This document shows, one piece after another, positions 1 to 8,378 of a DNA stretch of 20,641 nt (position 1 is its first letter; each line of letters begins with the position of its first letter). The notes beneath the pieces are model-generated. The model made no database searches. It was given only the letters and a program-made list of their open reading frames with translations, and was not told the DNA's origin. The translations under genes were made by a program, and so were the position numbers. Location of the stretch: positions 1 to 20,641 of the forward strand of contig SFZC01000024.1 in the NCBI GenBank assembly GCA_004558955.1. The letters are read 5' to 3'. The DNA is from a bacterium (GTDB lineage: Bacteria; Cyanobacteriota; Vampirovibrionia; Gastranaerophilales; Gastranaerophilaceae).

Positions 1-33
1 TACATTGTAACAACCTGTTTAATATCGTAACAG

Positions 34-91
34 ATTCCGGCTCGGCGGCCGGAATGACTATTTGGTGAGCTTAGCAAAGCTTTCGTCATTC
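34..91. repeat. GC-rich nested hairpin in the left intergenic region
   Basis: An 8-bp perfect stem (attccggc at 34-41 with gccggaat at 48-55, loop tcggcg) stands out as GC-rich in AT-rich surroundings. A second outer stem pairs gaatgac (52-58) with gtcattc (85-91), and inside it agctt (68-72) pairs with aagct (77-81). The two outer stems share bases, so alternative folds are possible. It lies about 110 nt past the stop of the minus-strand glycosyltransferase and could act as an mRNA 3' structure. The composition looks more like a dispersed intergenic repeat. The rest of 1-198 shows no gene. Confidence 0.5.
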
Positions 92-198
92 TGAAAACTT
101 AGAAAATTTTTGCGAAAGTAAAGAGAATTAAAATTACGATATTTATATTCATAAAAGAAAATTTCAATAATCAGGTATAAAAATTTTTTGAAAAACTT

Positions 199-1041
199 TT
201 ATAATTTTATAAATCCGAATAAATAATTTTCTTCTTTTCCATTGTATTCTTTGGTTTTGATGAGCGGAACTCCGCAAAAATATTTTACTTGTTTTGTAAT
301 ATTTTGTTCTTCTTTTGGTAAATTTAGATTATTTTCTTTGAAAAATTCAATGATATATTTTTTAGAATTGTAGGCTTCTCGGATTTTTTCGGGTGTATTT
401 TTTGAACGGATTATTGAACCGCTGTTTTGCCTGTAATGATAGATTGCAGTTGGAACAGTGACGATTTGTTTTGCGGATTTTATGACTTCGGGCAGGTATA
501 AAACGTCTTCAAAAATTACGCCTTCTTTAAACTTTCTGGTTTTAACCAATTCGGCTTTATACAATTTGTTCCAAACATAGCAACAATTAGGGATATCGCA
601 CGCTTTGATTTTATCTTCAAGTGTTGAAAATACTTTTTGCTCGGTATAAGAAATTCTGTATAATGATTTGCTTTTTTTCTCACGAAGAACGGAAGAACAC
701 GCAATATCGCTGTCGGTTTGTGAGATTGCATTATACAGGTTTTCAAAATATTTAGGTTCTATCCAATCATCAGAATCAATAAATGAAATATATTCACCCG
801 TTGCAATATTTAAACCGTTATTTCTTGCCGCTGAAACTCCTTTGTGGTCTTGTTTTATGAGTTTTATTCTGGTGTCTTTTTGTGCAAAATCCGTCAAAAT
901 TTTTAGCGAATTATCGGAAGATTGGTCATCGATGCAAATAATTTCAAGATCTTTATATGTCTGCGAAACAATGCTTCCCAGACATTTGCCAATGTATTTT
1001 TCAACATTATGCACAGGTATAATTACCGAAATCTTTGCCAA
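199..1041 (-). CDS. Family 2 glycosyltransferase (GT-A fold)
   Basis: A 280-residue enzyme expected to move a sugar from a nucleotide-sugar donor to a cell-surface glycan acceptor; donor and acceptor cannot be read from the sequence. The N-terminus (VIIPVHNVEKYI, residues 6-17) is the classic GT2 nucleotide-binding strand. ICIDDQSSDNS (35-45) and GVSAARNNGL (68-77) follow, then the metal-binding DxD motif as D89-S-D91 in FIDSDDW. Further on, an acidic FEDVLYLPEV segment is the likely catalytic-base region. There are no obvious membrane segments, so it is probably cytosolic or peripheral. The start must be TTG: an in-frame TAG lies two codons upstream, and AAGGAAG precedes the TTG by 6 nt. It is divergent from the XRE regulator and its downstream partners are not visible. 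Confidence 0.9.
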   Translation of the reverse strand: MAKISVIIPVHNVEKYIGKCLGSIVSQTYKDLEIICIDDQSSDNSLKILTDFAQKDTRIKLIKQDHKGVSAARNNGLNIATGEYISFIDSDDWIEPKYFENLYNAISQTDSDIACSSVLREKKSKSLYRISYTEQKVFSTLEDKIKACDIPNCCYVWNKLYKAELVKTRKFKEGVIFEDVLYLPEVIKSAKQIVTVPTAIYHYRQNSGSIIRSKNTPEKIREAYNSKKYIIEFFKENNLNLPKEEQNITKQVKYFCGVPLIKTKEYNGKEENYLFGFIKL

Positions 1042-1079
1042 ATTCTACTTCCTTAATTCCAATTCAGTGTTACATGTAT

Positions 1080-1108
1080 ATTTTAGTGAAAAAATTTGCA
1101 TAAATCAA
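1080..1108 (-). promoter_or_regulatory. Candidate sigma70-type promoter of the glycosyltransferase
   Basis: On the minus strand TTGATT (1108-1103) and TAAAAT (1085-1080) are separated by exactly 17 nt. Transcription would start near 1073 and leave a leader of about 30 nt that contains the AAGGAAG ribosome site. Called by eye. Confidence 0.45.
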
Positions 1109-1162
1109 TGAGTTGTATATTTAAAATACTTACTTTTTGATGAAAATATATCTTGAATATGC

Positions 1163-1191
1163 TTATTTGTGAGGCTTTTCTTATTTATAAT
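1163..1191 (+). promoter_or_regulatory. Candidate promoter of the XRE regulator
   Basis: A perfect -10 hexamer TATAAT lies at 1186-1191, 18 nt before the ATG at 1210. The -35 at the standard 17-nt spacing (TTATTT, 1163-1168) is poor, so an activator or a different spacing is possible. The position favours a protein start at 1210 over the upstream TTG at 1153. Confidence 0.4.
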
Positions 1192-1209
1192 GTTCAAAAC
1201 AGGTGGAAT

Positions 1210-1524
1210 ATGGATAATAAAAAACTTTTAGGTAAACGGATAAAGGAATTGAGAAAGCATTTGGGCTTGACGCAAGAAAAACTTGCAGAAATGATATCTA
1301 TTGAAACTACTTCTTTGAGCGGAATAGAAAGCGGCAGGCATTTTCCGTCCTTGCCTACGGTTGAAAAAATTGCAAGAAATTTGAAGGTTGAAATGAAGGT
1401 TTTGTTTGATTTTAGCCATTTACAACCTGTCGATAAAATGAAGGATGACATTATAAATAATATCGATAAATTGGAAGATGAAAAAATTGCATTTATCTAT
1501 CGTTTTTTTGAAGATTTGAAATAA
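1210..1524 (+). CDS. XRE-family helix-turn-helix transcriptional regulator
   Basis: A small (104-residue) DNA-binding protein of the Cro/C1 (XRE) type. Residues about 8-62 form the HTH domain, with recognisable GKRIKELRKHLGLTQEKLAE, then SLSGIESGRHFPSLPTVEKIA and the closing KVLFDF. The remaining 35 residues are a charged helix, a likely dimerisation tail; no ligand domain is present. The start at 1210 is chosen because AGGTGG lies just upstream and a TATAAT box lies at 1186-1191. A TTG 57 nt further upstream (1153) would add a tail unlike the family. It is divergent from the glycosyltransferase and 88 nt ahead of the AAA operon in the same direction, so it could autoregulate and control either neighbour. 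Targets are unknown. Confidence 0.88.
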   Translation: MDNKKLLGKRIKELRKHLGLTQEKLAEMISIETTSLSGIESGRHFPSLPTVEKIARNLKVEMKVLFDFSHLQPVDKMKDDIINNIDKLEDEKIAFIYRFFEDLK

Positions 1525-1612
1525 TTTGCAACGTAATAAAAGTTTATAAAGTTAGCAAAAAAATATTTTACGAGCCTTTAAATATTCGGATAATCAATTA
1601 GAAAGGTTCAGC

Positions 1613-4600
1613 ATGTACATTTCCCCTACAGGTTTAAAACAAAATAGATATAGTGTTAATGTTCCGTCATTTAAGGCAAAGAACGAAATGCCTTCTGAAA
1701 TTGATTTGTTGAAGGAAATCAGAAAGGGCAATGTAAACCCGAATCAGGTAGATAATACAACAGGTGAAACGATTTTTCAGGTGTTGGTAAAGAATAACTA
1801 TATCAATGCTGTTTCTTATCTTATAGCAAAGCCATCAAACCGTGACAAAATTATAAATTTTTCGGCAAACGGAAAATATCCGCTTGATTATGCCGTCAGT
1901 GACAAAATGAAAACGATTTTGTCTTCACACGGTGCGATTTCAAGCCCTAAAAAAGATATTGCTGAAGTAAAGTCAGATTATCCCGATGCAAGAGAAACTG
2001 CTGCAAAATTGTACATGGCAAATCCTGTTGTTGTCACTCCAAATCAGATGAAAACAGCCCCTGCAGAACCTTCAAAAACCCCTCATCAAGTGACTGAAAA
2101 TATTGAAGATGAATTACCGGTTCAAGATGTTTCAAAACCTGTAGAATCACAAAACCCAGAAAATGATGAAACGGATTATTTCAATTCTTTTGAAGAGGTT
2201 GAAGATAATAATGATAACGTTTCTGAAAATAATGACAAATCGGTCTATGCAAATTATTCGGAATTGAAAACAGACGGTAACGTTAAAAAAATGTACGAAA
2301 TAATCGGAATGGACGATTTAAAATCCGTGATGTTTGAAAACGTAATTGCACCGATAAATGAGGAGTTTTCGGGAGAAACCTTGAAGGCAAATAACATTGA
2401 TATTCCGAACGGAATTTTAATTCAAACGCCCGAAGATATTACAGGGTTTGTAAAATCTTTGTCGGTAGAAACCAAAATGCCTGTATTGCAAGCATTTACC
2501 CCGAACGAAGTCAAGCCGATGTTGAACGATATCGAGAAAATTTACGAAAAAACGGGAAAGAAAACCATTATTTTAATTCGTGGTTTTGACAATTTCTTTA
2601 CAACGGGTGCTAATTGTGCGTTAGATGAGCATAATTTTATGTTGACTGTTGAAAATTGTTCTAAAAAAGGTGCATTAATTTTGGCTACTGCAGATGATAA
2701 GTGTAATATTAATAAAAAATTCTTGAGAGCGGGAGTTTTTGACAAGATTGTTGATTTGCCAAAACCTGATTATGCGACAAGAAAATTATATTTGGATGAA
2801 TATTTCAGGGATAAACATTTATTCAGCGAGTTAGCTCCGATAAGTGGCGAAATTGCCGAAATGATGGATAATTTCACTTGTTCCGATATTGAAAAAGTTT
2901 TGGCAGACAGTGCAAGACATGCCGTATATATTTGCAGAAACACTGTTACTCCCGAAATTTTAAAAGAGGAACTTGCTGTCTTTACAAAAGAACACGGCAT
3001 TACTCCGATTGATGAGTACAACAAGACCGCAATCTATGATACCCCTGAATTTCAACGTGTTCCGATAGCGGAAGACGAAATGAAAAGTTTGGACGAAATG
3101 GGCGGGCTTGATGAAGTGAAAGCACGTTTGGAACGCTTGTATGTACAGCCGTTTGGAAAATTGGAAGAATTGAAAAAACAACTTGGCAGTGCCGCAATTC
3201 CTGACGGTGCGATATTTTATGGTTCGTCGGGTAACGGTAAAACATTGACAGCAAAGGTTTTGGCAAGGGAACTGGGGTTGCCGTTTTATGAAACAAAATT
3301 GTCTGATGTTGCAAGTCCATACATTCACGAGGTAAGCAAAAATATTAGAAGTATGGCAAAACAACTCAACGATAAGTACGAAAAAACGGGTGAAATGTCC
3401 GTTTGGTTCTTAGATGAGTTTGATTCACTCGGTGAGGCTCGTGACGGGCAAACCGCAAGTCATAAACAAGAAGTTACAAATACACTTTTGCAGGAATTGA
3501 ATAATCCGTCATCAAAAGGTTATATTTTGATTGCAGCGACAAATAATCTTGACGGAGTTGATACGGCGTTGAAACGAAGAGGGCGTTTGGGAAATTGGAT
3601 TGAGTTTTCAAGCCCTACCCATGATGAAATTATTGACATTGTGAGAAAAAATCTTTCAAAAACTCCGTTTACCCAAAAGTATAGCAAAAATCGTGAATTT
3701 TTGGAGAAAATTGAAAAAGAATTTGAAGGAAGCTCAATTTCTTCAATAGTTTCGGTTTTGACTGATGCGAAACGTGAAGCGATTTTGTCGGGTGAAGATT
3801 TTGAAACTTGTATAAAAACCTGTTTTGACGAACACACAAAACGTCAAATGGGCGAATTTTGCAATAAAGCGGGCTTAAAACAACATCAATACAGGGATTA
3901 CGATTTTAAAAATCTTGATGAATTAGGCGGAATGGAAGAGGTAAAACAGGCATTAACAGACAATGTTATTAACGTTTGGAATCCTGAAATCCGTAAGGCG
4001 TTGCTTGCTAACCGTCGAGCAATCCCGGGTGGCATAATTTTAGAAGGACCTGCGGGAACAGGTAAAACCACCATGATTGAAACTTTGGCAAGACAAATGG
4101 GTGTTCCGTTGTTTAAAATGAATTATGCTCAGGACGGAAATGAGTATATACACGGCGTTTCAAGGAACGTGACGGAAATTTTTGACCGACTTGCTCTTCA
4201 ATCAAAAATTATGAAAAAGCCTGTTATGTTGTTCTTTGATGAGGCTGAAAAATTCTTCCCTCGTTATGCGGACGGTCATCAAATCGAAGAGGTAAACACT
4301 TATAAAGACTTAATGAATAATGCTTCTGATAATGGTATAATTCTTGTCGGAGCAACAAATCATCTTGATTTAGTAAACCAAGAGATTATAGGCAATCCGA
4401 GAAGAATGGGAACTGTAATCCATGTGGGTAATCCAAATGTTAAAGACAGACAAAGTCTTGTAAAATCGTTGCTTTCTGAGTTGCCGATTTTAGAAGAACC
4501 GTTGACTGACGAGGTGGCTAGCGAATTGGCGGAACTTGCTGAGGATATGTCAGTCGGACAAGTTGCGGATTGTGTTGATAAAATTATTGTTAAGGCTGTT

Positions 4601-4675
4601 AAGAAGAAGGAAAACATCACAACAGAACAGCTTTTAGACGGTTTTAAATCTCAAAAAGAAAACAGTAAAAGGTAA
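1613..4675 (+). CDS. Triple-AAA ATPase with ankyrin-like N-terminus
   Basis: A 1020-residue protein, probably an unfoldase or remodelling ATPase. Residues 1-23 are a polar leader ending in PSFKA (F20), shared with four other proteins here. Residues about 25-105 look like degenerate ankyrin repeats (DNTTGETIFQVLV, SANGKYPLDYAV). An acidic, proline-containing linker follows to about 215. Three AAA modules come next. Module 1 (about 227-480) is degenerate: QTPEDITG (270-277) stands where Walker A should be, and GFDN (324-327) where the DE of Walker B should be. Module 2 has Walker A GSSGNGKT (537-544), Walker B with D601-E602, and an RRGRLG arginine-finger region. Module 3 has GPAGTGKT (812-819), D876-E877 and a sensor-1-like GATNHLD. 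FtsH-type protease and membrane segments are absent. AGAAAGG (1600-1606) precedes the ATG. The next gene starts 4 nt after the stop. The AAA assignment is firm; the role is inferred. Confidence 0.9.
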   Translation: MYISPTGLKQNRYSVNVPSFKAKNEMPSEIDLLKEIRKGNVNPNQVDNTTGETIFQVLVKNNYINAVSYLIAKPSNRDKIINFSANGKYPLDYAVSDKMKTILSSHGAISSPKKDIAEVKSDYPDARETAAKLYMANPVVVTPNQMKTAPAEPSKTPHQVTENIEDELPVQDVSKPVESQNPENDETDYFNSFEEVEDNNDNVSENNDKSVYANYSELKTDGNVKKMYEIIGMDDLKSVMFENVIAPINEEFSGETLKANNIDIPNGILIQTPEDITGFVKSLSVETKMPVLQAFTPNEVKPMLNDIEKIYEKTGKKTIILIRGFDNFFTTGANCALDEHNFMLTVENCSKKGALILATADDKCNINKKFLRAGVFDKIVDLPKPDYATRKLYLDEYFRDKHLFSELAPISGEIAEMMDNFTCSDIEKVLADSARHAVYICRNTVTPEILKEELAVFTKEHGITPIDEYNKTAIYDTPEFQRVPIAEDEMKSLDEMGGLDEVKARLERLYVQPFGKLEELKKQLGSAAIPDGAIFYGSSGNGKTLTAKVLARELGLPFYETKLSDVASPYIHEVSKNIRSMAKQLNDKYEKTGEMSVWFLDEFDSLGEARDGQTASHKQEVTNTLLQELNNPSSKGYILIAATNNLDGVDTALKRRGRLGNWIEFSSPTHDEIIDIVRKNLSKTPFTQKYSKNREFLEKIEKEFEGSSISSIVSVLTDAKREAILSGEDFETCIKTCFDEHTKRQMGEFCNKAGLKQHQYRDYDFKNLDELGGMEEVKQALTDNVINVWNPEIRKALLANRRAIPGGIILEGPAGTGKTTMIETLARQMGVPLFKMNYAQDGNEYIHGVSRNVTEIFDRLALQSKIMKKPVMLFFDEAEKFFPRYADGHQIEEVNTYKDLMNNASDNGIILVGATNHLDLVNQEIIGNPRRMGTVIHVGNPNVKDRQSLVKSLLSELPILEEPLTDEVASELAELAEDMSVGQVADCVDKIIVKAVKKKENITTEQLLDGFKSQKENSKR

Positions 4676-4679
4676 AATA

Positions 4680-6251
4680 ATGCAACTAAGACCCATTCAA
4701 AGTACAAATAAAAATAATAATAATCCCGTGAATTTTCAAGGTATTCACGGTAGCGAAAAAATATTAAGCAGACTTCCCGAGTTAAGATTAGACAGATTTG
4801 GAATTGATGAGTGCGGGGACAGATTTGAAGTTCTTATCACTACAGGCAAGACAACTTTTTGGGGGCAGTTTAAGGAATTTTTCGTTCAGGTCGGGGAAGG
4901 CATTACAACGAATTCAAAAGGAAAATTAGAGCTGGTGGGTGCAAAAAGCGAGCGTTTGGCTTTTGAAACTGATGGACGATTGCAAGAGGGACATTATGAT
5001 TCGTTAAATTTGTTTGGGCAACTGATTCGTAATATTACCAAAGATATTTCTTCCGAAAAACTGAAAAAATATCTTATGGAAGGCAAACTCAGATTTTCTG
5101 ATTTTCCGTCTTATGCTGCTTCAAATTTGAGAAATTCGTTAAATGACAAGGATTTGGAAGAGGTTGCTAATTTTTACACGGAGAAAATGCTAAAAACCGT
5201 TGATAATGAAGGAAATACACCTTTACATAAAGATAGTGAGAATATTCGTTTTGCAACGGAATTTCTTCAAGGATTTCCCGAGTTGTTGGCGGATTTGTTG
5301 TTGACGAAAAACAGAGCCGGCGAAATTCCGACAGATTTAGGAATTTATAGTAACTTGAGTTTAGATTCAGTAAGAATACTTAAAGATATAGTGAAACAGT
5401 TGCGTACCAATCCGAGAGCTCTTGTTACCTTAATGGATTATAAAGCTCCTGATGCGTTGAATAGTCCCTCTTTGGCTGAGCGAGTTCAAAATGGGGCAAA
5501 TTCCGGATATGGCGAAGAAATTTTAAAAACCGTCAAAGAGGCAAAAGACGTTGTAAATTCAAGTTACGGAAAATTTACTCCCGTGTTGTCCCGCACGGAG
5601 TATCGTGTTGCAAAAGAGGTGGAAGAACTCACAAAAGACGGAATTGATATCAATAAAATTTTGAAAATTTCGAGAATCTCTGAGGTTAAAAATACTAACG
5701 GGAATTTGTTAAATTCTACGAATTTTATCACTAAAATATTAGATTTTATCGTCAATGAAGCAAATTTGGACGACAAACAAATGACAATAAATATATTGAA
5801 AAATTTGCCGGAGTTAAGTTTTGATAAAGTCGATGATATGGGCATTTCGGTTTTGGAAAAGATTATGAATACTGAAGATTTTTCACTTTTAGAACTTGTG
5901 AAAGGCAAAAAATTGAGTTATCATCCTGAACTTGATGATGCTTATAACCAAATTGATAATGACGAATTTAAAAAACAACTTTCTGAATTCAATTTGAATT
6001 TTATAGATTTGAAAAGGGCTATTAAGGCCGCATCTATGGACGCCGTGAAGAAGTTGGAGTTTGAATTTGAATCACCGTTTTATCACAGAAAAACTACAGG
6101 TCGGGAAATCTACGACACCTCTCGAGAAGATGACACTTACGAAATGTGGTTTTATCGTGATTTTTGTGATAAGTACAAAAAATATCTTTACACACAATAT
6201 GATGAAAGAGATGAAAAAGTCGCACAGAAGCCTCGTGGTTGGTGGGAATAA
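4680..6251 (+). CDS. Ankyrin-like orphan protein, paralog of the protein at 6966
   Basis: A 523-residue protein of no family I recognise. It opens with an Asn-rich leader ending in VNFQG (F19), the same pattern as the AAA protein before it. Ankyrin-like pieces are DNEGNTPLHK (175-184) and NRAGEIPTDL (211-220). The C-terminal third contains LSYHPELD (412-419) and FESPFY (463-468). These blocks occur in the same order in the protein at 6966, so the two are diverged paralogs. No signal peptide, membrane segment or catalytic motif is visible. The start follows the AAA stop by 4 nt with AAAAGGT just upstream, so the two are probably translationally coupled. A partner or substrate of the AAA ATPase is a reasonable inference; direct function is unknown. 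The tail is charged and ends RGWWE. Confidence 0.85.
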   Translation: MQLRPIQSTNKNNNNPVNFQGIHGSEKILSRLPELRLDRFGIDECGDRFEVLITTGKTTFWGQFKEFFVQVGEGITTNSKGKLELVGAKSERLAFETDGRLQEGHYDSLNLFGQLIRNITKDISSEKLKKYLMEGKLRFSDFPSYAASNLRNSLNDKDLEEVANFYTEKMLKTVDNEGNTPLHKDSENIRFATEFLQGFPELLADLLLTKNRAGEIPTDLGIYSNLSLDSVRILKDIVKQLRTNPRALVTLMDYKAPDALNSPSLAERVQNGANSGYGEEILKTVKEAKDVVNSSYGKFTPVLSRTEYRVAKEVEELTKDGIDINKILKISRISEVKNTNGNLLNSTNFITKILDFIVNEANLDDKQMTINILKNLPELSFDKVDDMGISVLEKIMNTEDFSLLELVKGKKLSYHPELDDAYNQIDNDEFKKQLSEFNLNFIDLKRAIKAASMDAVKKLEFEFESPFYHRKTTGREIYDTSREDDTYEMWFYRDFCDKYKKYLYTQYDERDEKVAQKPRGWWE

Positions 6252-6272
6252 CAAATAAGAAAGAAAAATAAA

Positions 6273-6953
6273 ATGAGAATACAACAAACAAATACAATAA
6301 ATTTTACATCAAACAGACAAAGGGAAGCCGAATTGAGGGAACTCAGACGCTTACAGGAGCAAAGACGATTGCTTGAAAGACAAAATTTACTTCAAAGTAT
6401 TTCGTATCCTTCGCTTGATAACTCAATAAGTACACAAGTTGCCGGTTTTTTGTCAAAATTCACCTGTGCAATTCAAAACGCATCGGAACATAACGTAATG
6501 GAGTTTTTCGGCGATGAACAAACCGCTCAAAGTTTGCGAAAAAATTTGTCGCCCGAATGTCAGGCGGATAGCAAAATGTTGCGTAAAGAAATCCAAACAA
6601 TGCAGGAATTGAAAGACCCTGTGATGATGCTTTTGAGTGCAAACAAAATGAAAAAATTTACACCGAAAGAAGGCATTTTATCACCTGACCAACAACATAA
6701 TTTTGTTGAAGGTTTAAAAAATACTGTTTCCACCGTTGTGAGAAATTCAGACCTTGAAAAATTTGAACCCGAAGACAAAGCCGCAATTTTAGAAATGGTG
6801 CAAAAGGTTGAAAATTCTACTTCCGTAAATTTTGGCATTGAAGAAAAATTAAAAGTTTTGGTTGACCGATTAAATTCTAAAAAAGTCAAAATTGGCTTTA
6901 TTCCGCCAGTAAAGGTTCGGGAATTGGGTTTAGACAAAATTAAACTGAAATAA
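6273..6953 (+). CDS. Small orphan protein with coiled coil and F-x-[GAS] leader
   Basis: A 226-residue hypothetical protein. Its leader is the shortest of the shared type (INFTS, F11). A strongly charged Arg/Glu/Leu helix follows immediately (about residues 15-42; ELRELRRLQEQRRLLERQ) and is very likely a coiled coil. The remainder is predicted mostly helical with many Lys and Glu, and no enzymatic motif is seen. It lies 21 nt after the previous stop with a weak AAGAAAG ribosome site, and 12 nt before the next gene, so co-expression with both flanking paralogs is likely. It may be a structural or adaptor component. It shares no clear sequence with its neighbours beyond the leader. Confidence 0.8.
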   Translation: MRIQQTNTINFTSNRQREAELRELRRLQEQRRLLERQNLLQSISYPSLDNSISTQVAGFLSKFTCAIQNASEHNVMEFFGDEQTAQSLRKNLSPECQADSKMLRKEIQTMQELKDPVMMLLSANKMKKFTPKEGILSPDQQHNFVEGLKNTVSTVVRNSDLEKFEPEDKAAILEMVQKVENSTSVNFGIEEKLKVLVDRLNSKKVKIGFIPPVKVRELGLDKIKLK

Positions 6954-6965
6954 AAAAGGATAAAT

Positions 6966-8375
6966 ATGAAAATTCAACAGGTACAATATAATAATAACGT
7001 AATGTTTAAGGGATTGTTTTCAGGGAAAAATAATACAAATCCCGTAAACATTACTGAACAACATGATACTTTTGAAAAGGAAGCTTCGGCAGCTCAAGAA
7101 GTGCCGACTAAGAAAAGTTTTTTGTCTAAATTAAAAAATCCGATAAAGACCGCTACCGAGCAACTTTTAGAGTATAACAAGGCAAAAGAACATGAATATA
7201 ATTTGGAATTGTTGGAACACGGGTGGACTAATTCTCGGAAAATCAGAGATAGAGTTCTTGAAGGTAAATTTGATATCGTCAAATATTTTGGTCATAACAT
7301 ACCTAATATATTTTTGGAAAGTGACCGTAGAGAGGTTATGGACTATTTCATAAAACAGCAGTTGACCGAAGATTCTGAACGAAAACTCCCGATGCACAAA
7401 TATACACCGAAGGAAATGCAGGCTGTAATGGTATATTTAGGCGGTTGTCCTGAAGTTTTAGGGGAAGTTCTCTTGGCAAAAGATATAAACGGCGAAATTC
7501 CTATTCATAAATTATTACAGGCTGATTATACTAAAGAGGCTCTTGACAATATTTGCATTTTGGATAGCAGTGCTTTCATGAATGACAAAATTAAAGTTAC
7601 AATGTTTGAAGCAAGAGATGGAAACGGTATGCGTGCAATAGATTGGTTGCTTAACTATAACATTATAAACCGAAAAGATATCTTTCATCCTTTTTCGGAT
7701 ACTATTCTTTGTGGTATCGGGCATGATAAAAGGGGTATTATTGAAGAGTCAGGCAAGTTTGAACCGTTTATACCCGTAAAAGAACTTGAACGCAAAAAAG
7801 TGATTGACTCTCTTTGTCAACAAAATTCTCCTGATTTAGAGGGTGTTTTGAACGTATTAAATCATTCTGATATAAAACAAACGGCAGGTTTAGACTTGAA
7901 CTTGAATGAACATTTTACTGCGGATATGGTGGAATTTTTGACAAATATTGCAACTCCTGAGGAACGTGCTAAAATTCTTCCAAAACTCTATCAAATGAAG
8001 AATTTAGACTATGACAAAATCACAACAAACGGGATTCCCGCATTAGAACTCATTTTTAATGCAGAAGACGAAAATTTGCTTGATATCGTTAAAAATAAAC
8101 ATTTTGAATATCGTCCCGAATTGGATTTTGCGTTTAATAATATTCAAGATGAAAAAATCAAAAACTTAGCAAAAAATATAAAAATTGATTTTAAAGATTT
8201 GGAAACCTCTTTATGGTTTCATTCAAAGAAAATGCTGGAAATGGCAAAGCATCAATTTGATTCGCCGTTGTATAACAAAGAATATAACGGAGCAATACTC
8301 GGTAAATATAACTGGAATAACGGCTCACTCTTCGGAATTTGGAGAGATTTTGAAAAATATATAAAATTTCATTAA
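6966..8375 (+). CDS. Ankyrin-like orphan protein, paralog of the protein at 4680
   Basis: A 469-residue protein with leader MKIQQ...VMFKG (F14). The leader opens like the one at 6273 (MRIQQ). After a Lys/Glu-rich stretch it shows ankyrin-like pieces ERKLPMHKY and DINGEIPIHK (G176-P179), then a C-terminal block with FEYRPELD (380-387) and FDSPLY (431-436). These match, in the same order, NTPLHK, AGEIPTDL, SYHPELD and FESPFY of the protein at 4680. The flanking spacing also corresponds, so a tandem duplication followed by strong divergence is the simplest history. The family is not one I recognise and there are no membrane segments. AAAAGGA (6954-6960) sits 5 nt before the ATG. It is the last gene of the run, and its stop is only 3 nt from the convergent radical SAM gene. 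Confidence 0.85.
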   Translation: MKIQQVQYNNNVMFKGLFSGKNNTNPVNITEQHDTFEKEASAAQEVPTKKSFLSKLKNPIKTATEQLLEYNKAKEHEYNLELLEHGWTNSRKIRDRVLEGKFDIVKYFGHNIPNIFLESDRREVMDYFIKQQLTEDSERKLPMHKYTPKEMQAVMVYLGGCPEVLGEVLLAKDINGEIPIHKLLQADYTKEALDNICILDSSAFMNDKIKVTMFEARDGNGMRAIDWLLNYNIINRKDIFHPFSDTILCGIGHDKRGIIEESGKFEPFIPVKELERKKVIDSLCQQNSPDLEGVLNVLNHSDIKQTAGLDLNLNEHFTADMVEFLTNIATPEERAKILPKLYQMKNLDYDKITTNGIPALELIFNAEDENLLDIVKNKHFEYRPELDFAFNNIQDEKIKNLAKNIKIDFKDLETSLWFHSKKMLEMAKHQFDSPLYNKEYNGAILGKYNWNNGSLFGIWRDFEKYIKFH

Positions 8376-8378
8376 AAA

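Noticed and set aside
668..1111. Plus-strand ORF opposite the glycosyltransferase
   Set aside because: It is a reverse-frame shadow; the GT2 motifs on the minus strand are decisive.
1153..1209. Longer XRE protein starting at TTG 1153
   Set aside because: The extra 19 residues do not fit the family, a TATAAT box lies inside them, and the ATG at 1210 has AGGTGG upstream.
2960..3364. Minus-strand ORFs across the AAA gene
   Set aside because: They lie wholly inside the second AAA module, have unusual composition and show no motif; they are shadows of the plus-strand gene.
1613..4675. FtsH-type membrane protease
   Set aside because: No N-terminal membrane segments and no HExxH zinc protease domain; only AAA modules are present.
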